This document shows positions 33,393-41,990 of a stretch of DNA of 64,000 nucleotides, piece after piece; the first letter of the stretch is position 1, and each line of letters starts with the position of its first letter. The notes under the pieces were generated by a model. That model was not told the origin of the DNA. It ran no database searches and saw only the letters and a list, made by a program, of their open reading frames with translations. Origin of the DNA: DASXAQ01 sp036406615 (GTDB lineage: Bacteria > Actinomycetota > UBA4738); contig DASXAQ010000069.1 in the NCBI GenBank assembly GCA_036406615.1, positions 1-64,000 on the forward strand, read 5' to 3'. A program made the position numbers and the translations under genes.

Positions 33393-33521
33393 CGCCGCTC
33401 CCTTCCAGACGAAGCCCGGGCGCGGCCCCCGCGCCGGACCCGGGCGGGCCAGAGGGGAAGGCCACCGAAGCATACGGACCAATAGAGTCGGGGTGCAACG
33501 CGAGCGAGCCGAGGATCGCGA

Positions 33522-34337
33522 GTGGCCAACCGGAAATCGAAGCGTCGGACGGGCAGGGGTTCGCGACCGCGCGCGAGCGGGTCCGCCGGTTCGGCCTCCG
33601 CCGCGCGCGCGGCGCCGGCGAGCCGCCGGGCGACGACATCCTCGTCCGTGCGATCGAAGTCGGTGCGCGCCGGCGGCCGCCCCGCGGGCTCCTCGCGCGG
33701 GCGGGTGCGATGGGCCCGCTGGCTGGTGCCGGCCGTCATCGTGGCGGCGGGGCTGACGTTCGTCCAGTGCTACAAGACGCAGTCCCCGGCCACCGGACCC
33801 GTCTACGTGAAGAACGGATCCACCGTGGACCCCTCGACGCTGCCCGGCATGCAGACCGGCGCGCCACCCTGGGGCCCGGGCACGCAGGACCTGCGCCAGC
33901 GCCTGGTCGCCATCGGCCTGCCCCCGACCGACGGCGGCGCCATGCACATCCACGCTCACCTGGACGTCTTCGTCGAGGGCCGGAGCGTCCCCGTGCCGGC
34001 GCAGATCGGCATCGACCCCCAGGCGGGGTTCCTGGCCCCGCTGCACACGCACGACGGTTCGGGCATCGTGCACGTGGAGTCCCCGGTGGTTCGGACGTAC
34101 ACGCTCGGGGAGTTCTTCGACGTGTGGGGGGTGCGGCTGACCGCGACGTGCCTCGGCGACGAGTGCGCCTCGGGCGACCGGGCGGTGCGCGTCTGGGTGG
34201 ACGGGCACCCGGCCACCGGTGGCGACCCAAGACACCTGGCGTTGTTCGCGCACGAAGAGATCGTGGTCACGTTCGGCTCCCCGGAGCAGGTACCCGACCC
34301 GATCCCGTCGAGTCACGGGTTCCCGTTCGGCTCCTAG
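33522..34337 (+). CDS. Membrane-anchored His-rich protein of unknown function
   Basis: A 271-residue protein: a very basic, Ser/Ala-rich cytoplasmic stretch (1-66), one membrane helix (about 67-83), then an extracytoplasmic domain. The domain has two histidine motifs, HIHAH (142-146) and HTHDGSGIVHVE (175-186), and the conserved-looking core VRTYTLGEFFDVWGV. The paired His motifs could bind a transition metal such as copper or zinc, but no known enzyme family is evident to me. The GTG start follows GAGGATCGCGA. It is divergent from the purine permease and convergent with the SpoIID gene, with a hairpin between. I recognise no gene partner. Confidence 0.7.
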   Translation: MANRKSKRRTGRGSRPRASGSAGSASAARAAPASRRATTSSSVRSKSVRAGGRPAGSSRGRVRWARWLVPAVIVAAGLTFVQCYKTQSPATGPVYVKNGSTVDPSTLPGMQTGAPPWGPGTQDLRQRLVAIGLPPTDGGAMHIHAHLDVFVEGRSVPVPAQIGIDPQAGFLAPLHTHDGSGIVHVESPVVRTYTLGEFFDVWGVRLTATCLGDECASGDRAVRVWVDGHPATGGDPRHLALFAHEEIVVTFGSPEQVPDPIPSSHGFPFGS

Positions 34338-34341
34338 TCGC

Positions 34342-34370
34342 CGGGCGGCCGGGAGCCCGGCCGCTGCCCG
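34342..34370. terminator. Bidirectional hairpin between convergent genes
   Basis: CGGGC and GGCCGGG at 34342-34353 pair with CCCGGCC and GCCCG at 34356-34370 with one small bulge. It fills the 38-base gap between the His-rich gene and the SpoIID/LytB gene. Confidence 0.6.
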
Positions 34371-34375
34371 CTGCG

Positions 34376-35959
34376 CTAGGTGTACGTCACCTGGCAGTCC
34401 TCCACGGTGCCGCCGCTCGTCGGGCAGGCGATGGAGCCGTTCTGGAACGTCGAGGTGTCGGTGCCGTTCGCCGAGACGACGTCCGAGGTCGGGAACCCGA
34501 GCGCGCCGGTCGCCTCGCCGACCGCATCGTATTCCTGCTGGATGAGCCCGTGGACCTCGTAGGCGCCCGTCGCCGACGACCAGTAGATCGCGCCGTCGGC
34601 GAACTCCTGCTTGAGGCCCGAGCCGATCGCGGTCTGCGGCGACGTCGCCAGCCCCGGAGAGCACGTCAGGTCGTCGTACTTGGTCCGGATGTCGCCGGTC
34701 ACGTTCATGTTGACGTTCGAATAGAACCGCGTCGACTTCAGGCCGAGCGCCGCCTGCAGCGTGGTGCCGGACAACGTGATCGAGCGGGTCGTGCCGACGA
34801 CCGTGGTCGTCACGATCCGCCCCGACGACGAGCGTGACGTGTTCAGGAACGACGTGGCGTCGCCGATGTCGGTGCCCGTGTACGACGCGATGTCGTCGCC
34901 GATCTGCGCGCCGGTAAGCGTCGTCTGCCATGTGCGGTTGGGATTGATCGATGTGTAGTCGCCCGGGTCGCATTCGGCCGTCAGGTACGGCACCTGCGTG
35001 CCGCCGAAGGCGGCCGAGTTCGACTCGGTGTACCCGCCGGTCGACGACGAGTAGTTCGCGCTGATCACCGCGCCACCGTACTCGACGACGCGCCACGACG
35101 AGTCGTCGGACGCCTGCACCCACCGGGAGCCGTCGAAGCCAGACTCCTCGTCGTACCCGATGTAGGTCTGGTCCTGCCCCGACGCGTAGACGGCGCAGTT
35201 GCACACGGGACGGTTCTGCCCGGCCGTCAGCGCCATGTGGACCGCGTACGTGCGGGCGGCCGTGGCCTGCGCCTTCAGCGCCTCCATCGGCCAGCTGGCG
35301 GGAACCTCGGCGATCCCGTACACGTACGCGTTCGTCGGCACGACCGCGATCAGCCGGCCGCGGTAGACGCCGCCCGACGTGTAGACGTTGAACTCGAAGT
35401 AGCCGCGCTTGTACTCGTGCCCGGTGTCCGGGACCGACACGATCGTGTTCTGGTCGGCGTAGTTCGCGTACAGGTCGCTCGTGGTGCCGCCCCAGCCCTT
35501 GCCGCCGACGTACGTGCCGGTCTGGCGCTTGACCCAGAACTTGCCGTCGGCGTGGAACTCGATCGTCCACGTCTGCCCCTTCGGGATGGTGGCCACCAGG
35601 GTCCCGGTGTCCGGATCGTTCAGCCGAAGCACGACCGAGCCGTTCGTCGCGTCGAGCTTCGTGCTGCCCTGGTCCTGGACGAGGCCGACGCGGATGTTCG
35701 CCGGCGAGGAGACCAGGGCCGTCGACGTGCCCTCGTAGTAGTAGACGAGCATGCCGCGGTACTTCCACCCCTCCTGCGCCAGGCCGTAGATGCCGTACTG
35801 GCCCATCCCGACGCCGTGGCCCCAGCCGGCGCCGTAGAACGTGAAGGACGACGCGGCGCCGGCGGCGCCGGGCCGCGCAGCGACCAGGCCCGCGGCCGCC
35901 GTCAGGAGCAGGACGAAGGCCGCGGCCGGTGATCGCGTCCGTCGCACGACGCCGTTCAC
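34376..35959 (-). CDS. Secreted SpoIID/LytB-domain protein with LGFP repeat
   Basis: Exported protein of 527 residues. After a signal peptide (about 1-35) comes FYGAGWGHGVGMGQYG, the SpoIID/LytB metal and substrate signature, then the domain core with VPTNAYVYGIAEVPASWPMEALKAQATAARTYA (turn-separated) and TDGRRY-like SSSTGGYTESN. SpoIID is a lytic transglycosylase of peptidoglycan, so wall remodelling is the likely role. The C-terminus has one LGFP unit (YWSSATGAYEV ... GALGFPTSDV), a wall-associated repeat. The GTG start overlaps the upstream gene's stop (GTGA), so it is the last gene of the polysaccharide operon that starts at 41483. Confidence 0.88.
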   Translation of the reverse strand: MNGVVRRTRSPAAAFVLLLTAAAGLVAARPGAAGAASSFTFYGAGWGHGVGMGQYGIYGLAQEGWKYRGMLVYYYEGTSTALVSSPANIRVGLVQDQGSTKLDATNGSVVLRLNDPDTGTLVATIPKGQTWTIEFHADGKFWVKRQTGTYVGGKGWGGTTSDLYANYADQNTIVSVPDTGHEYKRGYFEFNVYTSGGVYRGRLIAVVPTNAYVYGIAEVPASWPMEALKAQATAARTYAVHMALTAGQNRPVCNCAVYASGQDQTYIGYDEESGFDGSRWVQASDDSSWRVVEYGGAVISANYSSSTGGYTESNSAAFGGTQVPYLTAECDPGDYTSINPNRTWQTTLTGAQIGDDIASYTGTDIGDATSFLNTSRSSSGRIVTTTVVGTTRSITLSGTTLQAALGLKSTRFYSNVNMNVTGDIRTKYDDLTCSPGLATSPQTAIGSGLKQEFADGAIYWSSATGAYEVHGLIQQEYDAVGEATGALGFPTSDVVSANGTDTSTFQNGSIACPTSGGTVEDCQVTYT

Positions 35960-36969
35960 CCCTCCAGGACCAGCCCGGCCCCGACGCGCGCGCCCTCGCA
36001 CGTCACGCCCTCGGGGATGCCGGCGCCCTCGGCCAGCACCGCCCCGTCCACCACGGCGCCCCGCCCGACGATCGAGTGCGGGCCCAGGATCGAGCCGCGG
36101 ACCCTCGCGCCCTGCCCGACGACCGCGCCCGCCAGCAGCACCGAGTCCTGCACCTCGGCGTCGTCACCCACCACCGTGTTGGGACCCGCCACGACCCACT
36201 GGCCGAGGCGCGCGCCCCGGTCGATGCCCGCGTCCCCCGCGAGGTAGGGCGACGCATACGAGAGGCCCTTCACGCGACCGGCCAACGCGTCGAACGTCGC
36301 CCGCAGGTACTTCTCGGGCGTGCCGAGGTCCATCCAGTACGCGTCCGCGACGTAGCCGTACATCGGCACGCGCGCGGAGATCAGGCCGGGGAAGACCTCG
36401 GTCTCGATCGACACCGGCCGCGTCGTCGCCACGCCCCGGATCGCGACCGGCTCCAGGACGTACGTGCCGGCGTTGATCAGGCCGGGCATACGGTCCGTGG
36501 GCTTCTCGCGGAACTCCAGCACGCGCGCGTCGGCGTCGAGCGTCACCAGGCCGTACGGCCGCGCGTCGTCCACGGGCTCGAGCGTGATCGTCGCGATGGC
36601 GCCGTTCGCGCGATGAAACGCCAGCAGCGCGGTCAGGTCCAGGTCGGTCAGGATGTCGCCGTTCAGCACGAAGAACGTGTCGTCCAGGTGCCGCGCGGCG
36701 TTCGCGATGGCGCCCGCGGTGCCGAGCGGCGTCTCCTCCGTGATCCAGGTGACCCGCGGGTCGCCGTGGCGCTCCTCGAGGAACGCGGCGAACGCGGCCT
36801 CCAGGTACGACGACGACAGGATCACCTCGTGGACGCCGTGGGCCGCAAGGTGATCCAGCACGTGGTGCAGGAACGCGCGGTCCACCAGCGGGATCAGCGG
36901 CTTCGGGATGGTCTCGGTGAGGGGCCGCATCCGCGTCCCCTCCCCCCCGACCAGGACGACGGCCCGCAT
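35956..36969 (-). CDS. Sugar-1-phosphate nucleotidyltransferase (mannose-1-phosphate guanylyltransferase-like)
   Basis: Makes an NDP-sugar from NTP and a sugar-1-phosphate. The 337 residues contain the pyrophosphorylase signature VVLVGGEGTRMRPLTETIPKPLIPL (interrupted here by reading in two parts: GGEGTRMRPLT and PKPLIPL), FFVLNGDILTDLD, LINAGTYVLEP and DAYWMDLGTPEKYLRA. A left-handed beta-helix of hexapeptide repeats follows (about 240-337). This matches GDP-mannose pyrophosphorylases of the actinomycetote ManC/ManB type; glucose as substrate is possible. It lies 2 bases after the GT2 gene and overlaps the SpoIID gene. With manB and the isomerase at 18-21 kb it could complete GDP-mannose synthesis. 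Confidence 0.88.
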   Translation of the reverse strand: MRAVVLVGGEGTRMRPLTETIPKPLIPLVDRAFLHHVLDHLAAHGVHEVILSSSYLEAAFAAFLEERHGDPRVTWITEETPLGTAGAIANAARHLDDTFFVLNGDILTDLDLTALLAFHRANGAIATITLEPVDDARPYGLVTLDADARVLEFREKPTDRMPGLINAGTYVLEPVAIRGVATTRPVSIETEVFPGLISARVPMYGYVADAYWMDLGTPEKYLRATFDALAGRVKGLSYASPYLAGDAGIDRGARLGQWVVAGPNTVVGDDAEVQDSVLLAGAVVGQGARVRGSILGPHSIVGRGAVVDGAVLAEGAGIPEGVTCEGARVGAGLVLEG

Positions 36970-36971
36970 GG

Positions 36972-37874
36972 CTAGCGCTCCCCCCTGCGGCGCGAGACCA
37001 CCTCGGCCCACATCGTGAGCACCAGCCATGCCGCCGGCCGAAGGGCGGCCCGCGCGCCCGGCGAGCGGCGCTTCACGAAGTAGCGGTACATGCTCCGGGC
37101 GTGCTCCTGCGTCATGCGGCGCTTCCCACGGGTGACGCTGCCGACTGCGTGCACGACGTCGAGCTCCGGCGTGAACCACACCTCCCACCCATCCTCGCGC
37201 AGGCGGGTGCACAGGTCGAGATCTTCGACGTACAGGAAGTAGTCCTCGTCGAACACGCCGACGCGGTCGAGGGCCTCGCGGCGCAGCAGCATGCTCGAGC
37301 CCGACACCCAGTCGACCTGGCGCTCCGTGGAGCGGTCCCACCCGGCCATCGTGTACGCCCGGCTCCACCGGTTGTTCGGCGCGAACGGGGCCAGCATCGC
37401 GTGCCCGGCCGCCTCGGCGTAGGAAGGCACCTTGCGCGCCGACGGGTAGACGGCGCCGTCTTCGGTTCGGGTCAGCACGCCGATCGCGCCCGCCCGTGGA
37501 TGGCCCGACGCGACCTTCAGCACACCGCCGAGCGTCCCTCCAGCGATGCGCGCATCCGGGTTGAGCAGGAAGACCCAGTCCGCGTCCGATGCTCGGATGC
37601 CCTGGTTGGCCGCCGCGCCGAACCCGCGGTTGGCGACGTTGTGGATGACGCGAACGACCGGGAACGCGTCGCGCGCGCGGTCGGCGCTGCCGTCGCCCGA
37701 GTGGTTGTCCACCACCACCACCTGGACCCGCGCGTCGCCGGTGGACTCCAGCACCGAGGCGACGCAGCGGGACAGGTCCTCACCGCTGTTCCAGTTGACG
37801 ATCACCACCGAGACATCGGCGGTGGGCGTCGTGCCGGAGCGTTCGTCGGAGGCGGGTCCGGCGGTCACGGTCAC
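36972..37874 (-). CDS. Family 2 glycosyltransferase (rhamnosyltransferase-like)
   Basis: A 300-residue cytoplasmic GT2 enzyme that adds a sugar to a polysaccharide acceptor. Features are VSVVIVNWNSGEDLSRCVAS, VVVVDNHSGDGSAD, NRGFGAAANQGIRAS, the metal-binding FLLNPDARI, and GSSMLLRREALDRVGVFDEDYFLYVEDLDLCTRL (turn-separated), typical of the WbbL/rhamnosyltransferase group. The GTG start overlaps the stop of the small transporter gene (GTGA), and the stop lies 2 bases before the nucleotidyltransferase, so it is an internal gene of the 41483-34376 operon. Donor and acceptor are not known; dTDP-rhamnose is a guess from the subgroup. Confidence 0.9.
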   Translation of the reverse strand: MTVTAGPASDERSGTTPTADVSVVIVNWNSGEDLSRCVASVLESTGDARVQVVVVDNHSGDGSADRARDAFPVVRVIHNVANRGFGAAANQGIRASDADWVFLLNPDARIAGGTLGGVLKVASGHPRAGAIGVLTRTEDGAVYPSARKVPSYAEAAGHAMLAPFAPNNRWSRAYTMAGWDRSTERQVDWVSGSSMLLRREALDRVGVFDEDYFLYVEDLDLCTRLREDGWEVWFTPELDVVHAVGSVTRGKRRMTQEHARSMYRYFVKRRSPGARAALRPAAWLVLTMWAEVVSRRRGER

Positions 37875-38302
37875 GTTCGCGAGACCAGCACGATCCCCGC
37901 GATGATGCACGCCACCCCCGCCCACCGCAAGGGTGCGACGGTCTGGTCCAGCGCGAACCGGTCGAACAGCAGGATGAACACGTACGTGAGCGACGCGAAG
38001 GGGTACGCGTACGACAGCTGCGTGCGCCCGAGCACCAGCAGCCACACGGCGGCGGACACGGCGAACGTGATCAGGCCCAGCCACACCCATACGTCGGAGG
38101 CGATGCGGGTGAACGTGCCGGCCGGGTCGCGCAGGCTGATCGGGTTCGCGCCGTCGGCGGTGACGACGTTCATCCCGTGCTTGAGCGTGAGCTGGGCAAC
38201 GGCGGCCAGGAACACGGACGTCAGGATCAGGGCGAGCAGCAAGGTGGTCTTCCTTCCTTTCGTGGTCCCGCCGCGCGCGGGAGCATCGGAGCCGGTCTTC
38301 AC
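37871..38302 (-). CDS. Small EamA/SMR-like four-helix transporter
   Basis: A 143-residue protein with four membrane helices (roughly 20-38, 75-92, 98-115, 124-141) and motifs AVAQLTLKHGMN, GRTQLSYAYPFASLTYVFILL and WAGVACIIAGIVLVSR. This is half the length of standard EamA transporters, like the ArnE/ArnF pair and other small proteins that flip lipid-linked sugars. Its place between two glycosyltransferases suggests flipping of a polyprenyl-phosphate sugar. The GTG at 38302 follows AAGGA and overlaps the upstream stop (GTGA); a longer frame to 38590 lacks membrane segments and is antisense. Confidence 0.82.
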   Translation of the reverse strand: MKTGSDAPARGGTTKGRKTTLLLALILTSVFLAAVAQLTLKHGMNVVTADGANPISLRDPAGTFTRIASDVWVWLGLITFAVSAAVWLLVLGRTQLSYAYPFASLTYVFILLFDRFALDQTVAPLRWAGVACIIAGIVLVSRT

Positions 38303-39360
38303 GTTCGATCCTTGGCGATGGTGGGCGAGACGGGGCCACCAGCGTAGCGGGAACCCGTCGGATCGGCGGGCGAGCCACGCGTCGGTTCGAACCGTTCGAC
38401 GACGCGGCGAAGGGCGATCGCCAGCTCGGCGTCGCCCCCCACCACCTCGTCGGCCGGCCCGGCCTGCTCGGGCAGCCCGCCGGCGGCGCAGACCACCGCC
38501 GGCACGCCGAACGCGTGGGCCCGGGCGAGCACGCCCGAGGACCACGACGACCGGTACGCGAGCACCAGGACGTCGGCCGCCGATATCCACAGGTCGAACG
38601 CCTCATCGTCGACGAACCGCTCCAGGAGCGTCGCGCCGTCCACGTCGGCACAGCGACGGCGAAGCGCGTCGACGAACGCCTCGTTCTCGGCGGTGGCGTC
38701 GCGGATCGATCCGACCACGTACAGGCTGCCGCCGCGCGCGGATGCGAACGCCTCGACGGCGCGGTCCGCGCCCTTCGACGGCTGCAGGAAGCCGGGGCAG
38801 ACGAACACCGGCGGCGGGCCGTCGACCCCCAGGCGGCGGCGGGCCTCGTCGCGGGGCACGCCGGCGTGCGTGCGGACGCGGTGCTCGATCACCGCGCCGC
38901 GCAGCGGCAGCCCGTAGTCGCGCGCCACCGCCCGGCGCTCCGCGTCGGTGTGGAACCGCAGCGACGGCGCGGCGCGAAGCGCGAGGCCCAGCAGGACGTA
39001 ATCGGGCCGCAGGCGCATGGGGCGGTCCGCCTCGTGCACCAGGATGCGCGTGCGTCGCCGTCGCACCACCAGCCACAGCAGGGCGAGCGACGTGGCGATC
39101 TTCGACAGCGGCGCGCGCGGACGGTAGTACAGGGCCGGCTGGAAGTGGATCAGGAGCAGGTCGAAGCGACCGCCGATGCGCGCGGCCGCCAGGAACGGCC
39201 GGCCACCGAAGAACGGCACCCGCACGTCGCCGTCGCCGTCGGGCGGCGACAGCACCGTCACGCGGTCGCCGGCGGCGCGGAGCTCCTGCACCTGATCGCG
39301 GGCGTACGCGCCGATCCCGCAGTGCCGCGGGGGATACGAGGACACGACCAGGACGTTCAC
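38299..39360 (-). CDS. Family 4 glycosyltransferase
   Basis: A 353-residue GT-B glycosyltransferase. The N-terminal half begins VLVVSSYPPRHCGIGAYARDQ, the usual glycine-rich acceptor-side loop; the C-terminal half has VFVCPGFLQPSKGADRAVEAFA, LLERFVDDEAFDLWISAADVLVLAYR and the donor-binding segment WSSGVLARAHAFGVPAV, where the E(x7)E motif of GT4 is only partly visible. It probably transfers a hexose in assembly of the exported polysaccharide. GTG start, 28 bases after the Wzt gene; its stop overlaps the small transporter gene. The loose donor motif leaves the sugar donor uncertain. Confidence 0.87.
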   Translation of the reverse strand: MNVLVVSSYPPRHCGIGAYARDQVQELRAAGDRVTVLSPPDGDGDVRVPFFGGRPFLAAARIGGRFDLLLIHFQPALYYRPRAPLSKIATSLALLWLVVRRRRTRILVHEADRPMRLRPDYVLLGLALRAAPSLRFHTDAERRAVARDYGLPLRGAVIEHRVRTHAGVPRDEARRRLGVDGPPPVFVCPGFLQPSKGADRAVEAFASARGGSLYVVGSIRDATAENEAFVDALRRRCADVDGATLLERFVDDEAFDLWISAADVLVLAYRSSWSSGVLARAHAFGVPAVVCAAGGLPEQAGPADEVVGGDAELAIALRRVVERFEPTRGSPADPTGSRYAGGPVSPTIAKDRT

Positions 39361-39388
39361 GGGCGGCCCCCGGCTCGGTGCGGGCGGG

Positions 39389-40564
39389 TCACAGCCGCTC
39401 CGTCCGGCACTCGACCGGGATGTAGACGGCGCCCGGGTCCTCCTCGCCGCGCACCACGTCGAACGAGTAGTGCTGCTCCTGCAGGTGGTACACGCGCCGC
39501 GCGTCGCGCGAGTGCACGCCGAGCGTGACGTAGTAGCGGCCGTTCACGAGCGGGAGGCTTCGGAGCACGAACTGCACGCGGTGCTTGCCCTCGAACGTGT
39601 CCCACCGCACGCCGCGCCAATCGCTGTTGGTCCCGTACACCAGGCGGTTCTGGTCGTCGTGGATGGCGAACGACACCACCGGGTTCTGCACGGGCGCGTG
39701 CGCCTTCAGGTCCATCTGGATCGTCATCGCGTCGCCGGGCGCGAAGATCTCGTGCGCGCCGCCGCCTTCCCGGAAGATCTCGGCGGACACGATCTCCACT
39801 TCCTTGGTCCCCGTGTCCCAGCCGTACGCCAGGTCCTGCTTGCTCATCAGCAGGCGGAAGTCCCGCACGACCTCGCGCGCCTCGCCCTGCGCGTAGATCG
39901 CGCCGTGGTCCAGCACGAGCACCCGGTTGCACACGCGCAGCACCTGGTCCGGCCAGTGCGTGACGAAGACGATCGTTCGTCCGTCGCGTTGGAACGCCGA
40001 CACCTTCTCGAAGCACCGCTGTTGGAACGCGAGGTCGCCGACGGCCAGTACCTCGTCGATGAGCAGGATCGCGGGGTCCACGTGGACGGCGATCGCGAAG
40101 CCCAGCCGCACGTACATGCCGCTCGAGTAGAACTTCACCTGCGTGTCGACGAAGTCCTCGAGCTCGGCGAACCCCACGATCTCGGGGAACAGCCGGTCGG
40201 TCTCCTGGCGGGTCAGCCCCATGATCGCCGCGTTCAGGTAGACGTTCTCGCGCCCGGTGAGCTCGGGATGGAACCCGGCCCCCAGGGCCAGCAGCGACGC
40301 GATGCGTCCCCGCGTGGTGACCCGGCCCTCGTTCGGACGCAGGATCCCCGCGACGATCTTCAGCATCGTCGTCTTGCCCGAGCCGTTCGGACCCAGCAGC
40401 CCGAGCGTCTCGCCCTCGTCAACGTGGAACGAGACGTCGCGCAGCGCCCAGAACTCCTCGGCCGTCACGCGGAACCGGATCAGCCGCTCCTTGATCGAGT
40501 GCGGCCGCTCGCGGTACCGGCGAAAGCGCTTGCCGACCTCCTGGACATCGATCGCGACCGTCAC
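39389..40564 (-). CDS. Polysaccharide ABC exporter ATPase (Wzt-like, with binding domain)
   Basis: ATPase of an ABC-2 polysaccharide exporter. Residues 1-245 form the nucleotide-binding domain with Walker A GPNGSGKTT at 58-66, LSLGMYVRLGFA-like signature YSSGMYVRLGFAIA, Walker B ILLIDEVLAVGD and THWPD in the switch region. Residues about 255-391 form a beta-sandwich with FAPGDAMTIQMDL and RYYVTLGVHSRD, the carbohydrate-binding domain that in Wzt of E. coli O9a recognises the finished, capped chain. The 391-residue length supports this two-domain form. It lies 4 bases after the permease gene. Confidence 0.93.
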   Translation of the reverse strand: MTVAIDVQEVGKRFRRYRERPHSIKERLIRFRVTAEEFWALRDVSFHVDEGETLGLLGPNGSGKTTMLKIVAGILRPNEGRVTTRGRIASLLALGAGFHPELTGRENVYLNAAIMGLTRQETDRLFPEIVGFAELEDFVDTQVKFYSSGMYVRLGFAIAVHVDPAILLIDEVLAVGDLAFQQRCFEKVSAFQRDGRTIVFVTHWPDQVLRVCNRVLVLDHGAIYAQGEAREVVRDFRLLMSKQDLAYGWDTGTKEVEIVSAEIFREGGGAHEIFAPGDAMTIQMDLKAHAPVQNPVVSFAIHDDQNRLVYGTNSDWRGVRWDTFEGKHRVQFVLRSLPLVNGRYYVTLGVHSRDARRVYHLQEQHYSFDVVRGEEDPGAVYIPVECRTERL

Positions 40565-40568
40565 GCGC

Positions 40569-41483
40569 TCACAGCTCCTCGGCGAAGTCGCCCGACAGCG
40601 AGAAGAACGTCCTCCACGTCAACCACAGCAGCACGAGCGAGGCCGCGAGCACGACGCCAAGCAGGCCGGCCAGCCAGCCCACCGACACCGGCGGCAGGAC
40701 CGGCTTCGGCGCCCCGTTCGCACCGATCGGCGACACGACGGCGTACAGCGCCCGCTGGAACCCGAGCGCGATGTCGTGCATCGGGTTCAGGAGGAACCAG
40801 TACCAGAGCCGGATCCCCAGGATGGTCTTCGTGTTCGAGTAGACGGTCGCGCTCGGGTACACGATCGGCGTCGCCCAGAACCACAGCAGCAGCAGGATGT
40901 TCAGCAGGTGCTGCGTGTCTCGGTAGCGGACGTTGAGCGACGCCACCAGCATCGCCAGCACCCCGATGAACACGACCAGGTCCACCATGGCCAGCGGCAG
41001 CAGCAGCAGGTTCGTGCCGAAGTGGAACGCCCGAAAGCCTGCCATGAACAGGACCAGCACGATGGCCTGGAAGCCGAAGTCCACCATCGCGGCGCCGATC
41101 GAGGCCAGCGGGAGGATCTCGCGTGGGAAGTAGACCTTCGTGACCAGGTTCGCGTTGTCGACGACGGAGCGGGCCGCCATCGACTGGGCCGTCGAGAACG
41201 TCTGCCAGGCAAGCAACCCCGACAGCAAGTAGATCGGGTAGTCGGGGATCCCGTTGTGCAGGATCACGCCGAACACCAGGGTGAACACGGCCAGGTACAG
41301 GATCGGGTTGAGCATGGCCCACGTGGCACCGAGGACCGACGATTTGTACTTGACCTTGACTTCCTTGCGGACCAGGTTCCACAGGATCGGCCGCGCGCCG
41401 ATCAGCTCGCGCACGCGGCGCGCGACCCGCAGCCGCGGCGGCTCCGAGGTCTGGATGTGGATGTCCGCGGTGGCGCTCGACAT
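40569..41483 (-). CDS. Polysaccharide ABC exporter permease (Wzm-like)
   Basis: Membrane subunit of the ABC-2 exporter paired with the ATPase downstream. The 304 residues have a cytoplasmic N-terminus, the amphipathic entry ILWNLVRKEVKVKYKSSVLGATWAMLNP, six membrane segments and the loop FPREILPLASIGAAMVDF; KEVKVKYKSS is the typical contact with the ATPase. First gene of a seven-gene operon (41483-34376) with short gaps or GTGA overlaps throughout. A TACACT box about 60 bases upstream could be the -10. The substrate is probably a lipid-linked polysaccharide (arabinogalactan- or teichoic-like glycans are exported by similar transporters). Confidence 0.93.
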   Translation of the reverse strand: MSSATADIHIQTSEPPRLRVARRVRELIGARPILWNLVRKEVKVKYKSSVLGATWAMLNPILYLAVFTLVFGVILHNGIPDYPIYLLSGLLAWQTFSTAQSMAARSVVDNANLVTKVYFPREILPLASIGAAMVDFGFQAIVLVLFMAGFRAFHFGTNLLLLPLAMVDLVVFIGVLAMLVASLNVRYRDTQHLLNILLLLWFWATPIVYPSATVYSNTKTILGIRLWYWFLLNPMHDIALGFQRALYAVVSPIGANGAPKPVLPPVSVGWLAGLLGVVLAASLVLLWLTWRTFFSLSGDFAEEL

Positions 41484-41622
41484 GAAGGGGTTCCCCCGAC
41501 CCGGCTCCGAACACGAAACGCGCAGGTGAGCGCGTCGTTTTCGAAGTGTAGCAAGGGGCTCGGGACGACCGGCGCAGCGTCCGGACCTCGGTCGTGGAGA
41601 AGGTATGGAGGGGGCCGTGCGC

Positions 41623-41628
41623 TAGGCT
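41623..41628 (+). promoter_or_regulatory. Candidate -10 box of a leaderless gene
   Basis: TAGGCT lies 9 bases before the ATG at 41638. The 154-base gap to the divergent Wzm gene holds both promoters. Confidence 0.35.
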
Positions 41629-41637
41629 GATCCGGCG

Positions 41638-41988
41638 ATGCGCGACGCCGCGGTGGACCTGGTCAAGAAGGTGATGCCCGACTCGTTCGTGCACTGGTAC
41701 CGGCGACGGCGCGCTGCCCGCCGGTACATCCGCTCGCTCGGCGAGGAGCTGTACGAGCGCAACACCCGGCTCGATCTGGAGCACCTGGACGAGCGCGTGG
41801 TCGCCGGGCACCCGGGCTTCTACGAGCGGCTCGCCAAGGAGATCCTGGAGCGCACCGAGGTGGTGCTGCAGGAGCTCGACCGCAAGATCGAGGCCGTCGC
41901 CGCCCGCCAGGGCGGCGACATCCGAGCCCTCCGCGAGCAGGTGGAGGAGCTCCGCGAACAGCTGGAGCGCGCCCGGGCGCGACGCTGA
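41638..41988 (+). CDS. Small coiled-coil protein of the glycan locus
   Basis: A 116-residue soluble protein of unknown function. The N-terminus is basic and aromatic (VHWYRRRRAARRYIRSL), and the C-terminal 55 residues form a heptad-rich coiled coil (VLQELDRKIEAVAARQ, REQVEELREQLERARARR). Such small coiled-coil proteins often precede glycosyltransferases in actinomycetote glycan loci and may scaffold them, but this is inference. Its stop lies 2 bases before the GTG of the GT4 gene, so the two form an operon divergent from the Wzm-led operon. Probably leaderless. Confidence 0.7.
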   Translation: MRDAAVDLVKKVMPDSFVHWYRRRRAARRYIRSLGEELYERNTRLDLEHLDERVVAGHPGFYERLAKEILERTEVVLQELDRKIEAVAARQGGDIRALREQVEELREQLERARARR

Positions 41989-41990
41989 CC

